Shown: positions 45,110-53,678 of the stretch, in pieces | How positions within the stretch are numbered: position 1 is the first letter of the stretch | How the letters are laid out: each line of letters begins with the position of its first letter | Origin: a virus | IMG/VR virus record: IMGVR_UViG_3300030419_007306 | Coordinates: 1 to 64,000 of that record | Direction: 5' to 3' (one strand) | DNA: 64,000 nucleotides | Translations under genes and position numbers: made by a program | The notes under the pieces: model-generated | What the model was told of the DNA's origin: nothing | The model's database searches: none | What the model saw: only the letters and a program-made list of their open reading frames with translations

Positions 45110-45602
45110 CTTTAACTTTCTTTATAGCTGACTTAAATGCTTCGTTAGCCCACCCTCTTGAATGTCCAAAATGATGGCCTATTTCTTGCATCGTATAACC
45201 ACAGACACGCAATCTCAAAATTTTTCTTTCCTTAGAAGTAAGATTGCTTGGTTCTAATTCGTTAAAAATGGTTTCGTACTTTTTGTCTTCTGTCATCTTT
45301 GGTAACGAGTAGGGCAGGTCACTAAAGTTTACAAACTTTAATTCTTGCTCTTTGGTCCTAGTCTTTGGCATGTTCCTTATTATTTCCCATCGAATATAAT
45401 ACCATGCTATAGTAGACAGAGCGCCTCTTTTTGGGTTGTGCTTTTGTATGGCTTTCCATAGACCAATACGGCCCGATTGTATATAATCATCAAGCTCTAA
45501 AGCAGTTTTAGGTTTAAAAGAACGGGCAAGAGAAACAACCAACCCCATATTATCTGAGATTAGTTGCTCCTCTTTCTCCCGTATTTTGGAATCCGCTGTC
45601 AT
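45090..45602 (-). CDS. Phage RNA polymerase sigma factor (sigma-70 family)
   Basis: 170 residues. Region 2 is at residues 18-80: MGLVVSLARSFKPKTALELD with DDYIQSGRIGLWKAI, the core-binding and -10 reading helix, then LSTIAWYYIRWEIIRN. Region 4 is at 118-165: LTSKERKILRLRVCGYTMQE and an HTH with GHHFGHSRGWANEAFKSAIK. Regions 1 and 3 are absent or minimal, as in small alternative sigma factors. It would redirect host RNA polymerase to a class of phage promoters, perhaps the late virion genes. It lies directly after an SSB gene under a host-like promoter. Confidence 0.75.
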   Translation of the reverse strand: MTADSKIREKEEQLISDNMGLVVSLARSFKPKTALELDDYIQSGRIGLWKAIQKHNPKRGALSTIAWYYIRWEIIRNMPKTRTKEQELKFVNFSDLPYSLPKMTEDKKYETIFNELEPSNLTSKERKILRLRVCGYTMQEIGHHFGHSRGWANEAFKSAIKKVKDANQET

Positions 45603-45611
45603 AAAATCCTT

Positions 45612-46040
45612 TTAAAACGGCACAGATTCTTCGGTGCTTGTAGACGAAGAACCTTGTCCTTCTGCGGCTGAGGCTTCAGAAGAGTCGCTTGTTTCCTGAG
45701 ATGATTTTTTTCCACGAGGAGGAAACTCAAAACTACTTACCCTAATCTTATCACGAGAGCGCTTATTTCCCTCTTTATCTTCCCATTTTTCATTTTTAAG
45801 AGAACCATTAATAATTATTTGGTCTCCTTTACTAAACCACTTGGCTATTGTTTCTGCTCCGCTGTCCCAAGCTTCACAATTAACAAAAGTCGTTTCTTCG
45901 TCCGAAGTCCCATCTTTCTTTCTGAACCTTCTAGAAGAGGCTAAAACAAAGTTAACAACCTTAGTACCTCTTTCTCCCACTGTAATCTCTTTTAGTTCAG
46001 GGTCTCTTGTAAAAGCTCCGCTGAGATGCACAATATTCAT
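45612..46040 (-). CDS. ssb: Single-stranded DNA-binding protein, copy 1
   Basis: 142 residues. An OB-fold from residue 1 to about 108 has NIVHLSGAFTRDPELKEI, a VVNFVLASSRRFR strand, TTFVNCEAWDSGAETIAKWF and GDQIIINGSLKNEKWEDKEG, all classic bacterial-type SSB strings. The disordered Ser/Glu-rich tail ends ESVPF, equivalent to the acidic PF tip that recruits partners. It differs clearly from the second SSB at 61957. GGAGG sits six bases before the ATG, and it is the first gene after the promoter at 46076-46103. Confidence 0.9.
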   Translation of the reverse strand: MNIVHLSGAFTRDPELKEITVGERGTKVVNFVLASSRRFRKKDGTSDEETTFVNCEAWDSGAETIAKWFSKGDQIIINGSLKNEKWEDKEGNKRSRDKIRVSSFEFPPRGKKSSQETSDSSEASAAEGQGSSSTSTEESVPF

Positions 46041-46075
46041 ACTAGTCCTCCATAAGAAAATAATTACATACTAAC

Positions 46076-46103
46076 AATATATTCACAACTAAAGTTTTGT
46101 CAA
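46076..46103 (-). promoter_or_regulatory. Sigma70-type promoter for the SSB-sigma-glycan unit
   Basis: On the - strand: TTGACA (46098-46103), a 16-base spacer, then TATATT (46076-46081). GGAGG (46047-46051) stands six bases before the SSB ATG. It lies in a 71-base gap, the only real intergenic space in the - strand block that I found. Confidence 0.8.
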
Positions 46104-46111
46104 GGCAAAAG

Positions 46112-47755
46112 CTATATTTGCCAGACTTTTTGTACAATAAAACTTTCTTTCTTTTTATCTAAAGTACCACTTATCATTAAGGTGTTACCCTCTGTTAGCA
46201 AATCTTTATATGACCTCCAACTCTCTGGAAATATAACGCAATCTAAAGCACATGTGCTATCGCTTACATTAAGAAAAGCCATCTCTTCTCCTCTGCTTGG
46301 GCCATTCTTAACTTGAATTTGTCTAATAGAATCTAATTGAACCGCAACCAAGGGAGTTTCTCCTGCGTTTCTGTTTGCTATATCTCGGCAGGTGGCGTTT
46401 GCTGAGCTTGTATCACACGCATCTATTTTTGTGCATGTTACTGGTATTCCTAGTAAAAATTCTTCTTTATTAGCAACCCACTCTGGAGTGTCTTCTAGTG
46501 CGTAAGGAGGCTTTTCAAGAGACTGAGCTATGCTTTTAAATGATTCAAATCTTTTTTTGTTTGCTATAGCACCCGCCCTACCAATGGGCTGTTCCATCAT
46601 TAGGTTCATAGCGTCTATCACAGCAATATGATTTTGATTTTTGTTATCCAAAACAAATTTACGAATCCACCCCAGTTCCTTATTTGTAAAGTTTGATACA
46701 ACATCATACTCATATAACATTTTTGTTCGATTGGAATTTATAAAAGACAAGGCCCCAACGGATACCATGGCTTTAACTGCTGTGCTATTTATTTTTGTGC
46801 AGAAAAACAACAGAGATTCTAGCCAAGACCAGTTCTCCAAAGGTCTTCCTAGAACGTCAGACGTTTCTTCTATTTCCTTTTTTATTTTTTTAATTACGGC
46901 TAGCCCAACCCCCTTGATGTCGGAAATCCCAAAATAAATGTTATCTTCACTAAGTTTAAAATTAGAATTCAACTTTCTAAGGTCTGGAGGATAAATATCT
47001 ATGTTCATAAGCCTTGCATTATTTACCAGCTCATTTATTTCTTCGTGTGGTTTTTGTTTCTCTTTAGAGAAGTACAAGTAGGATGTAAAAAATTCCTTGC
47101 TAAAGTGAGCTTTTGAATACGCTGACAAATAAGCATTTATTGCATAGCTGACAGCATGAGATTTATTAAATGAATATCTCTGAGATTTTTCCACCCAGCT
47201 AAAAATTTCTTCTGCCTGCTCTTTATTTACTATATTGAGTTCGCTAGTTCCTTCTAAGAACATCTTCTTTACTCTTGACATTTCATCGGTCTTTTTTTTG
47301 CCGATTGCTTTACGGAGAATATCTGCTTTTTGGAGATTAAAATTTGCTATCTTTTGAGCTATTTGCATACTCTGTTCTTGAAATACCAGAATACCATAAG
47401 TTTCTTTTAAGATTTCTTCCAGAGACGGATGGAAATAATCTATAGGCTCTTTTCCATGCTTACGGTCTATATAATGATTGGTGAGGCTTTTGCCTTCCAC
47501 CATAGCTTCCATACAGCCCGGTCTCATGATAGAAATGAGAGCGGCTAATTCATCTATGTTTCTTGGTTTAGCTCTTTTTGCCAAGCTTTGCCCCAACCGA
47601 CTTTCTAGCTGAAAGCAGCCTTTGGTATTTCCGTTGCCTATGATGTCCCAAGTGTTAGAACAATCTAGAGGCAAGGATTCTATGTTGGGGTTGAAACAAA
47701 TTTTATTGTCTACTAGCGGGAATTTACACCCGCAAGAAAATTCCAAATGAGACAT
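46112..47755 (-). CDS. DNA polymerase III alpha (DnaE), C-terminal part of a split gene
   Basis: 547 residues. After an unusual Cys-containing N-terminus (LEFSCGCKFPLVDNKICF) it continues exactly where DnaE should: GCFQLESRLGQSLAKRAK, IMRPG, YGILVFQEQSMQIAQKIANF, ADILRKAIGKKK and YSFNKSHAVSYAINAYLSAY (fingers). It then has a helix-hairpin-helix region (ISDIKGVGLAVIKKI) and a C-terminal OB-fold (AVQLDSIRQIQVKNG, then LMISGTLDKKKESFIVQKVW). The PHP and palm parts are in the separate gene at 51542. Together the two parts total 1186 residues, close to a full DnaE. They presumably assemble in trans. Confidence 0.9.
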   Translation of the reverse strand: MSHLEFSCGCKFPLVDNKICFNPNIESLPLDCSNTWDIIGNGNTKGCFQLESRLGQSLAKRAKPRNIDELAALISIMRPGCMEAMVEGKSLTNHYIDRKHGKEPIDYFHPSLEEILKETYGILVFQEQSMQIAQKIANFNLQKADILRKAIGKKKTDEMSRVKKMFLEGTSELNIVNKEQAEEIFSWVEKSQRYSFNKSHAVSYAINAYLSAYSKAHFSKEFFTSYLYFSKEKQKPHEEINELVNNARLMNIDIYPPDLRKLNSNFKLSEDNIYFGISDIKGVGLAVIKKIKKEIEETSDVLGRPLENWSWLESLLFFCTKINSTAVKAMVSVGALSFINSNRTKMLYEYDVVSNFTNKELGWIRKFVLDNKNQNHIAVIDAMNLMMEQPIGRAGAIANKKRFESFKSIAQSLEKPPYALEDTPEWVANKEEFLLGIPVTCTKIDACDTSSANATCRDIANRNAGETPLVAVQLDSIRQIQVKNGPSRGEEMAFLNVSDSTCALDCVIFPESWRSYKDLLTEGNTLMISGTLDKKKESFIVQKVWQI

Positions 47756-47757
47756 GA

Positions 47758-48435
47758 TTACCCTGCGTTTGCAAATGAGTTCCTAAATTTTACCGTCTTT
47801 GCCGTCCTACGATGAAGCCGCAAAAACCTACAAAGTAAATTGGCTGCGTCCTTAACATCTTGAAGGGCGTCGTGAGCATTGGCCACACTCATCCCAAAAT
47901 ATTCTCTCATATTATCCATGCTGTAGCTAGTGACTTCTGTTGAGTTTTCAAACCAAGGAAACATCCAGTGCATCAAATCTATCTTATCCCTTGGGTGAAA
48001 TATTTCTTTCGATTTAGAATGCTTTGCGCACATTCTTTCTACTATGGGCAAATCAAAATTATGTATATTATAACCACACGCTATGGGAGCGGAGAATTTT
48101 GTTTTTCTTTGGCCTACCTTATGAAATTTACTCAAGAACTCTATAAAATTTCCCCAGACAATTTTTTGAGGAGGAGCGCTTTTCCATAATTCCAATATTT
48201 CATCTACGCTGCATCCTCTAATATTTGCATGCCATTCTATGGTTGCTCTATTTTTATCTACATAGTTTTTATTATCAATTCCTTCTGGCCTTATAAAGGA
48301 GTTGAATTCTGCCTTATTAACCAACTCTAGCTTTCTAGGGTCTACAATGACAGCAGCCAGCTGCACTGGATTCAAGGTCTTTACATCTCTGCCATCTGTT
48401 TCAAAATCGAATACGCAAATTTTATTTTTATTCAT
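47758..48435 (-). CDS. DnaQ-type 3'-5' exonuclease
   Basis: 225 residues. All DEDDh residues are visible: D10 and E12 in FDFETDG, D128 in GYNIHNFDLP, H188 and D193 in NAHDALQDV. It probably proofreads for the split DnaE polymerase, whose C-terminal part lies two bases downstream. It could alternatively act in recombination or RNA turnover. The start is coupled by ATGA to the GMP reductase gene. Confidence 0.85.
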   Translation of the reverse strand: MNKNKICVFDFETDGRDVKTLNPVQLAAVIVDPRKLELVNKAEFNSFIRPEGIDNKNYVDKNRATIEWHANIRGCSVDEILELWKSAPPQKIVWGNFIEFLSKFHKVGQRKTKFSAPIACGYNIHNFDLPIVERMCAKHSKSKEIFHPRDKIDLMHWMFPWFENSTEVTSYSMDNMREYFGMSVANAHDALQDVKDAANLLCRFLRLHRRTAKTVKFRNSFANAG

Positions 48436-49511
48436 TTTATTCTACTAACCCTCACAAAAGTAGTTCTTTTACTTAAATCTTTCAGTCTCTTTGCCCCAAC
48501 ATAGGCGCAGGCGCTCCTAATACCACCTAGTATTTGATGTACTACATCATCAACAGGGCCTTTGTATGCAATTTTTTTAACCTCACCCTCTGATGCTCGG
48601 TATTCTGCTACTCCTCCGCTGTGTTTTTTCATTGCCGTTGAACTTGACATACCATAAAATTTAAGAGATTTCTTTTTTTGTCCGTTTACTTTTCCAGATG
48701 TAAATGTGTCTTTTTCCTTAACCCCCCATTCTATGTCTGCTCCGTACTCCCATTCTCCATCGCATTCGTCTGTCCCAGCAAACATTCCGCCTAGCATTAC
48801 AAAATCTGCACCGCCACCAAAAGCCTTGGATACATCAGAGGGAGTCTGGCATCCTCCATCGGCGCATATGTGCGCCCCTAGTCCATGTGCAGCGTCAGAG
48901 CATTCTATTACAGCAGAAAGCTGCGGATATCCTACTCCAGCGACTAGCCTAGTTGTGCAAACACTGCCTGGCCCAATGCCTATTTTGACTATATCTACTC
49001 CGGCTTGTAAGACAAGCTCTTGTACCATTTCTGGAGTGCATACATTTCCAGCCATTAAAATTGATTTAGGAAACTGACTTCTAATCTCAGCAACTCTTTC
49101 CACAAAATAATCCGTATAACCATTAGCTACATCAATACAAATGCTGTTAATAGGAACTCTGTTTGATACTTCGTTTAATTTCGCTCTGTCTTTTTTGCCT
49201 GTTCCTAATGTATAGAAGGTTAAGTCTGACATCAGAGAATTGGATTTTATGAAATCGCAAATAGAATCTATTTCATAATGTTTATGTAGGCATGTAGGCA
49301 TATTGTGTTGATAGAGAGCCTTTGCCATCGCAAAGGTTCCCGTTGTGTCCATATTGGCCGCAAAAATTGGAATCCCTTCCCATCCTTGCCTTGACCCCCT
49401 AAATTTAAAAAACCTTCGTAGGTCAACCTCTTTTCTGCTAGCCGTGGCAGACCTTTGTGGTCGTATTAAAACGTCTTTGAAGTCAAGCTTTGTATCATGT
49501 AGTATTTGCAT
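48432..49511 (-). CDS. guaC: GMP reductase
   Basis: 359 residues, close to the roughly 347 of the E. coli enzyme. GIGPGSVCTTR (catalytic Cys185), VGYPQLSAVIECSDAAHGLG, ADGGCQTPSDVSKAFGGGAD, YGMSSSTAMKKHSGGVAEYR and the closing VGAKRLKDLSKRTTF all match GuaC rather than IMP dehydrogenase; no CBS domains are present. It reduces GMP to IMP with NADPH, shifting purines toward the AMP branch and freeing ammonia. It could rebalance dNTP precursors for AT-rich phage DNA. No intein is seen at the Cys loop. Confidence 0.9.
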   Translation of the reverse strand: MQILHDTKLDFKDVLIRPQRSATASRKEVDLRRFFKFRGSRQGWEGIPIFAANMDTTGTFAMAKALYQHNMPTCLHKHYEIDSICDFIKSNSLMSDLTFYTLGTGKKDRAKLNEVSNRVPINSICIDVANGYTDYFVERVAEIRSQFPKSILMAGNVCTPEMVQELVLQAGVDIVKIGIGPGSVCTTRLVAGVGYPQLSAVIECSDAAHGLGAHICADGGCQTPSDVSKAFGGGADFVMLGGMFAGTDECDGEWEYGADIEWGVKEKDTFTSGKVNGQKKKSLKFYGMSSSTAMKKHSGGVAEYRASEGEVKKIAYKGPVDDVVHQILGGIRSACAYVGAKRLKDLSKRTTFVRVSRIK

Positions 49512-49820
49512 TTAATTTTCACTTGGTTCTGAAAAATTTCTACGTAGATTTATAATATACTGCTGTAGCGCATTTCTTTGAGCTTTTAACTTATCTATTT
49601 CATTACAGAGTAGGTCTTGATTAATTTGATGGGCGTATTTTTCGAAACTGTTATATTGATTATATTTCAAAACCTCGTTTTCTTTTTTAAAGCGTCGAAT
49701 CGCAAGGCTTGCAGAATAAATAGCATCAGCAATTAAGTCTGGTCCCGACAACATAGGGTCACAAAAATCTTTTAGCCAAACATCTACGGCGTCTTCTAGG
49801 TCTTCATAACTAAATTGCAT
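49512..49820 (-). CDS. Small helical protein, unrecognised
   Basis: 102 residues, almost all helical: SYEDLEDAVDVWLKDFCDP, then IADAIYSASLAIRRFKKENE and a coiled-coil-like NEIDKLKAQRNALQQYIINL. It abuts guaC and overlaps the glycosylase gene by 11 bases. It might be a small subunit or regulator of one of those enzymes, but nothing in the sequence says so. Confidence 0.45.
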   Translation of the reverse strand: MQFSYEDLEDAVDVWLKDFCDPMLSGPDLIADAIYSASLAIRRFKKENEVLKYNQYNSFEKYAHQINQDLLCNEIDKLKAQRNALQQYIINLRRNFSEPSEN

Positions 49821-50352
49821 TTTTTGCCAACCTTATACATTCTAAAGCTATATCCATTTTGTTTCTGCCGGTTTGCATTAGATAAGAGGGGTGATAGCAC
49901 GGCACGACTAACGACGGCAGATATTCGAGCTGATGTTCTTTATTTATATAGTCGGCTAATTTGAAAGTCTTTTTTAATCTCAATAATAAGCCAGTGGGAG
50001 TTTTGCCAAGTGTTAAAATTACCTTTGGATTTATGCTTTTCATCTCAGTCCAGAGCCATCTTTTACATGTCGCAATTTCTTCGGAGGTAGGAGCGCGATT
50101 CTTTTTGCCTGCGACTGGCCGACATTTGACAACGTTGGTTATATAGATATTATCTCTGTCGATTCCACATTCGTCAAGCATCTTTGTTAGAAGGTCTCCG
50201 CATCTGCCAATAAACGGTTCCGCCAACAAGTCTTCGTCTGCGCCGGGAGCCTCTCCGATAATCATTAAACTAGAGGGGACTGGACCCTTTCCGACTACTA
50301 CATTTGTTCTTGTCTCACACAACCCACACAACATGCAATTAATATCAGTCAT
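49810..50352 (-). CDS. Family-4-type uracil-DNA glycosylase
   Basis: 180 residues. GEAPGADED (33-41) and CYHPSYLM (152-159) are the two active-site motifs. Cysteines at 6, 9, 77 and 96 give the spacing of the 4Fe-4S cluster in family 4. It excises uracil from DNA. A phage carrying it may be protecting its DNA from deaminated or misincorporated uracil, or destroying host DNA containing uracil. It is coupled to the glutamate dehydrogenase gene by ATGA. Confidence 0.85.
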   Translation of the reverse strand: MTDINCMLCGLCETRTNVVVGKGPVPSSLMIIGEAPGADEDLLAEPFIGRCGDLLTKMLDECGIDRDNIYITNVVKCRPVAGKKNRAPTSEEIATCKRWLWTEMKSINPKVILTLGKTPTGLLLRLKKTFKLADYINKEHQLEYLPSLVVPCYHPSYLMQTGRNKMDIALECIRLAKNAI

Positions 50353-51551
50353 TTTTGAAAATATCCTTTATTTCCTAAACATTCATTAGCTTCTCCAATT
50401 CTTTTAAGAGCAAGCGAGTATGCTGCTGCGCGCATGGAAATACCATGTTCTATACATCTCTCAAAAACTTTTTGAGTTGCTTGTCTTATTTTATTTCTTA
50501 ATTGTAGATTAACTTCATCTTCCTGCCACTCTTGGGCCTGTCTGTTCTGGAGCCATTCAAAATATGAAACTATAACACCGCCAGAATTTGCCAATATATC
50601 TGGAACAACAAATACATTTTTATTTTCTAGGATTAAATCTGCTTCATGGCTTGTTGGACTATTTGCCAACTCAAGAACAATCTTGGCTTTTATTTTATCT
50701 GCATTGCTTTCAGTTATAACATTTTCTATGGCTGCTGGTACTAATATTTCTACGGGAAGTTCTAGTAGCTCTTCGTTTGTTATTTTTTCACCCTTGATAT
50801 TGTTAGGGTCGATTCCTTCTGGGTTATACACTCCCCCTGCGACATCAGAAACAGCAACGATTTTAAGACCTTCTTGTTGGCATTTGCTGGCAAAGTGATA
50901 GCCAACATTTCCAAGTCCTTGAATTGCTATAGAAGCCTGCTTATTAGATTGGAGTCTGTTCAAAATATAATTTAAAACGTAATATCCTCCATATCCAGTT
51001 GCTGTTGTTCTTCCTTTTATGCCCCCCAGAGGAACTGGTTTTCCTGTAATTATATCTTTAGGATTTCCTCTCTTGATTCTTTTGTATTCAGAATACATCC
51101 ATCCCATCACTATTTCGTCAGTTCCCATGTCGGGAGCAGGAACATCGGTGTCTGGTCCGATAAAATCACAGAAGGTTGCTATATATGCCTTGCTTAACCT
51201 TTCTAATTCTCTATGGGATAATTTGCTAGGGTCAACCGCAACTCCTCCCTTAGCTCCTCCAAATGGAACTTTGGCAACTGCGCATTTGAATGTCATAAGA
51301 AAAGCTAAGGTTTCTGCGTGCTCCCTGTCTACGGAAGGGTGGTATCTTATACCTCCTTTTGTTGGTCCTAAAGTATCATCGTACTGACAACGATATGCCC
51401 TATATGTTTTAAGAGTTCCGTCGTCGTGTCTCATAGGCAGAGTGGCTTCCATTGTTTTGTGGGGATACTGTAATTTTTCCCAACTTTCTGGGTCTATGTC
51501 GGCATATGGTAGCGCAAGATTTAAATACTTCTTTACTGAACTTAAAAGCAT
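50349..51551 (-). CDS. Glutamate dehydrogenase (Glu/Leu/Phe/Val superfamily)
   Basis: 400 residues, typical length. TLGPTKGGIRYHP, FKCAVAKVPFGGAKGGV (Lys89 and Lys101) and VPAPDMGTDEIVMGW (Asp141) form the substrate site. IQGLGNVGYHFA (210-221) is the NAD(P) loop, and ANSPTSHEAD plus VPDILANSGGVIVSYFEW complete the family pattern. Every key residue is present, so it is likely active. It interconverts glutamate with 2-oxoglutarate and ammonia. This is a rare cargo for a phage. It sits between the two polymerase parts with tight coupling on both sides. Confidence 0.9.
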   Translation of the reverse strand: MLLSSVKKYLNLALPYADIDPESWEKLQYPHKTMEATLPMRHDDGTLKTYRAYRCQYDDTLGPTKGGIRYHPSVDREHAETLAFLMTFKCAVAKVPFGGAKGGVAVDPSKLSHRELERLSKAYIATFCDFIGPDTDVPAPDMGTDEIVMGWMYSEYKRIKRGNPKDIITGKPVPLGGIKGRTTATGYGGYYVLNYILNRLQSNKQASIAIQGLGNVGYHFASKCQQEGLKIVAVSDVAGGVYNPEGIDPNNIKGEKITNEELLELPVEILVPAAIENVITESNADKIKAKIVLELANSPTSHEADLILENKNVFVVPDILANSGGVIVSYFEWLQNRQAQEWQEDEVNLQLRNKIRQATQKVFERCIEHGISMRAAAYSLALKRIGEANECLGNKGYFQK

Positions 51552-53461
51552 TCTACATCACCTTCTTTCAGTATACTTTTTACTCCCATAATCTTATCCA
51601 ACATGGCCACTCCCAAGACATCAAATTTAATCATACCGATGTCCTCCATGTCCTGCATCTCTAAACCGCCTACAAGCTGCTTTGCTTTAGTGTCTAAGAC
51701 CATTGGGCAGATTTCGTGTAGTGGATGAGGAGATATTACAACCCCTGCAGCGTGCTTGCTTTGTGCTCTCTTGGTGCCCTCTAACCGTATTGCCTGCTCA
51801 AATCTTTTAGCCAGTCTTCCTTGCAAATTTCCTTGTTCATCAATATAACACCATTCTCTAAGTTGTTCGGGTTTATTTTCTAGAGCCCATTTTATAACAG
51901 AAGACTCCCCTGTTTCTTCTAGCATTTCTTGTAATTCATCAGCAACTGCTGCTTTATCTGGAATGTGTTGGGTTATCAAATTCATTTCATCAAAAGATAT
52001 GCCACCATAAGCCCTTAAGACATCTTTAATCGCCCCACGACCCATCATGGTTTGGAACGTAATCATTTGTCCCACTTTATCATGACCATATTTTTCTTTG
52101 ATGTAGTCAATTATTTCATCTCTTTTTGAAACTGGAACGTCCATATCTATATCCGGCATAGAAACCCTACCGTCAGTGTTTCTTCCGGCATTATAAAATC
52201 TTTCAAAAATAAGACCGTATTTGATAGGGTCTATTGAAGTGATACCTATAAGATATGACACAAGACAGCCTGCTGCTGAGCCTCTGCCAGGACCAGGCAG
52301 CCAGCCATTTTTTCTAACATAGTCAATTATATCTGCAACTATTAAAAAATAACTAGACAAACCAGCACCCTGAAGAACTTCTAATTCATGCTTTACTCTT
52401 TCTGAATAAGCCTCGGTTTTTTCTTTTTCAACCTTTCCTGCTATTTTGTCTTGCCATCCTTGTCTGCATAGGTCTCTCAGGTGTTCGTCTGGCCCTTTGT
52501 CACAAAAGAACGGAGGCAAGATTGGTGCGTGCAAGATATTATATTCTTCGCACATATTTGCTATTTCAAGAGTGTTGGCTAACTCTTCTTCTGTATGAAT
52601 TTCGACCATCTCTTCATAAGAAGGTATGTGGTATTTATCAGAGCGAAAGAATCCAGACAGAGGAACCTTTTCGTTTTTTGTCATCTTCTGTTTAATAGCT
52701 GGAACCGTAGTCTCCAGCATATTGCAGATTAATATCCGTTGGTCATCCGCATTTTCTGGGGCTGGGTAATGAGCATCAGGAGTAGCCACACAGGGAATAC
52801 CTGTCTTCTTAGAAATATATCTCAGTCCCTCTGCTAGTATTTGTTGAATTGGTAAAATCTCTTTATCTATTAACTGAATCTCGATATAGAAATTTCCTTT
52901 TCCAAATACTTCTTGATGTTTAAGGGCCAGTTGGCTAGTGTGCTCGACCCAATCTGGTCTAATTAGTGTTTTAACTTCTTCATAAGATAGGCCATCCATT
53001 TCCTTTATGGCTCCGTCTATGAATAGTGCTTCGGCTAAATCAGAGCCTAGATGACCACTGAACGAAACGAGATTTCCATCACAAAATTCTGATAGCTGTT
53101 CTAAGCTAAGCCTTGGTTTTCTATAGAAGAAGTCTGGCTTGTTAGATTCTGAAGTTATCCTGATTAACTGTTTCCATCCAGCTAAATTCTTGGCTAAGAT
53201 AACAAGATGATTTAATTTAGCATTCTCTTTATTTCTTTCGCTCGCATGTTCTTTGCATATGTATAATTCACACCCTAGTATTGGCTTAAGATTATTCTTT
53301 TTCATCTCTTTGGTGAAAGCAACACTTCCAGAGATATTGCCATGGTCTGTAAGAGCGCAGCCAGCCAACCCTAGGCTTTTAATACGACCAGCAATTTGAG
53401 ACGGACTACTTAGCCCATCCAGCAAACTATAATGACTATGACAATGCAATGGAAAATACAT
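51542..53461 (-). CDS. DNA polymerase III alpha (DnaE), N-terminal part of a split gene
   Basis: 639 residues. The PHP domain (1-270) has HCHSHYSLLDG, LTDHGNISG, ILGCELYI and ATPDAHY, so the metal site looks nearly intact. The palm has GPGRGSAAGCLVSYLIGI and the catalytic MPDIDMD (Asp437, Asp439), and the third Asp lies in MIKFDVLGV (about 613). The gene stops shortly afterwards at GDVECF, before the fingers. The rest of the polymerase is the gene at 46112, five genes downstream. No intein sequence occurs at this end. It is preceded by an unrecognised small gene and overlaps the dehydrogenase gene by 10 bases. Confidence 0.9.
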   Translation of the reverse strand: MYFPLHCHSHYSLLDGLSSPSQIAGRIKSLGLAGCALTDHGNISGSVAFTKEMKKNNLKPILGCELYICKEHASERNKENAKLNHLVILAKNLAGWKQLIRITSESNKPDFFYRKPRLSLEQLSEFCDGNLVSFSGHLGSDLAEALFIDGAIKEMDGLSYEEVKTLIRPDWVEHTSQLALKHQEVFGKGNFYIEIQLIDKEILPIQQILAEGLRYISKKTGIPCVATPDAHYPAPENADDQRILICNMLETTVPAIKQKMTKNEKVPLSGFFRSDKYHIPSYEEMVEIHTEEELANTLEIANMCEEYNILHAPILPPFFCDKGPDEHLRDLCRQGWQDKIAGKVEKEKTEAYSERVKHELEVLQGAGLSSYFLIVADIIDYVRKNGWLPGPGRGSAAGCLVSYLIGITSIDPIKYGLIFERFYNAGRNTDGRVSMPDIDMDVPVSKRDEIIDYIKEKYGHDKVGQMITFQTMMGRGAIKDVLRAYGGISFDEMNLITQHIPDKAAVADELQEMLEETGESSVIKWALENKPEQLREWCYIDEQGNLQGRLAKRFEQAIRLEGTKRAQSKHAAGVVISPHPLHEICPMVLDTKAKQLVGGLEMQDMEDIGMIKFDVLGVAMLDKIMGVKSILKEGDVECF

Positions 53462-53462
53462 A

Positions 53463-53678
53463 TTAATCTTCCCTAAATCTAGCGAACCAATTTGAAACTG
53501 CCTTTTGATTTTCGGACTTTACAGCCTCTACTATATAGATAATGTCCTGAAGAGACTCTATATACATATTTAATATTTTTATATATGAAGACTTGTCTAT
53601 ATATTCATTTGGGTCGTTTAATACCTTGGCCTTTGCTGCTATTAGCTGCTTTACTCTTTGTTTTATTTCAGATTTCAT
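53463..53678 (-). CDS. Small helical protein upstream of the polymerase
   Basis: 71 residues, helical and charged: KQRVKQLIAAKAKVLNDPNE, then YIKILNMYIESLQDIIYIVE and a final SNWFARFRED. It is coupled by ATGA to the upstream nuclease gene and lies two bases before the polymerase start. It may be a small replication accessory; no family was recognised. Confidence 0.4.
   Translation of the reverse strand: MKSEIKQRVKQLIAAKAKVLNDPNEYIDKSSYIKILNMYIESLQDIIYIVEAVKSENQKAVSNWFARFRED

Noticed and set aside
48432-49511. IMP dehydrogenase
   Set aside because: No CBS domains, and the C-terminal strings match GMP reductase instead.
47755-51542. Split intein at the polymerase break
   Set aside because: The ends (GDVECF and the Met-Ser-His start) lack intein blocks such as the N-terminal Cys with about 100 following residues or a terminal His-Asn, so no protein splicing is supported.
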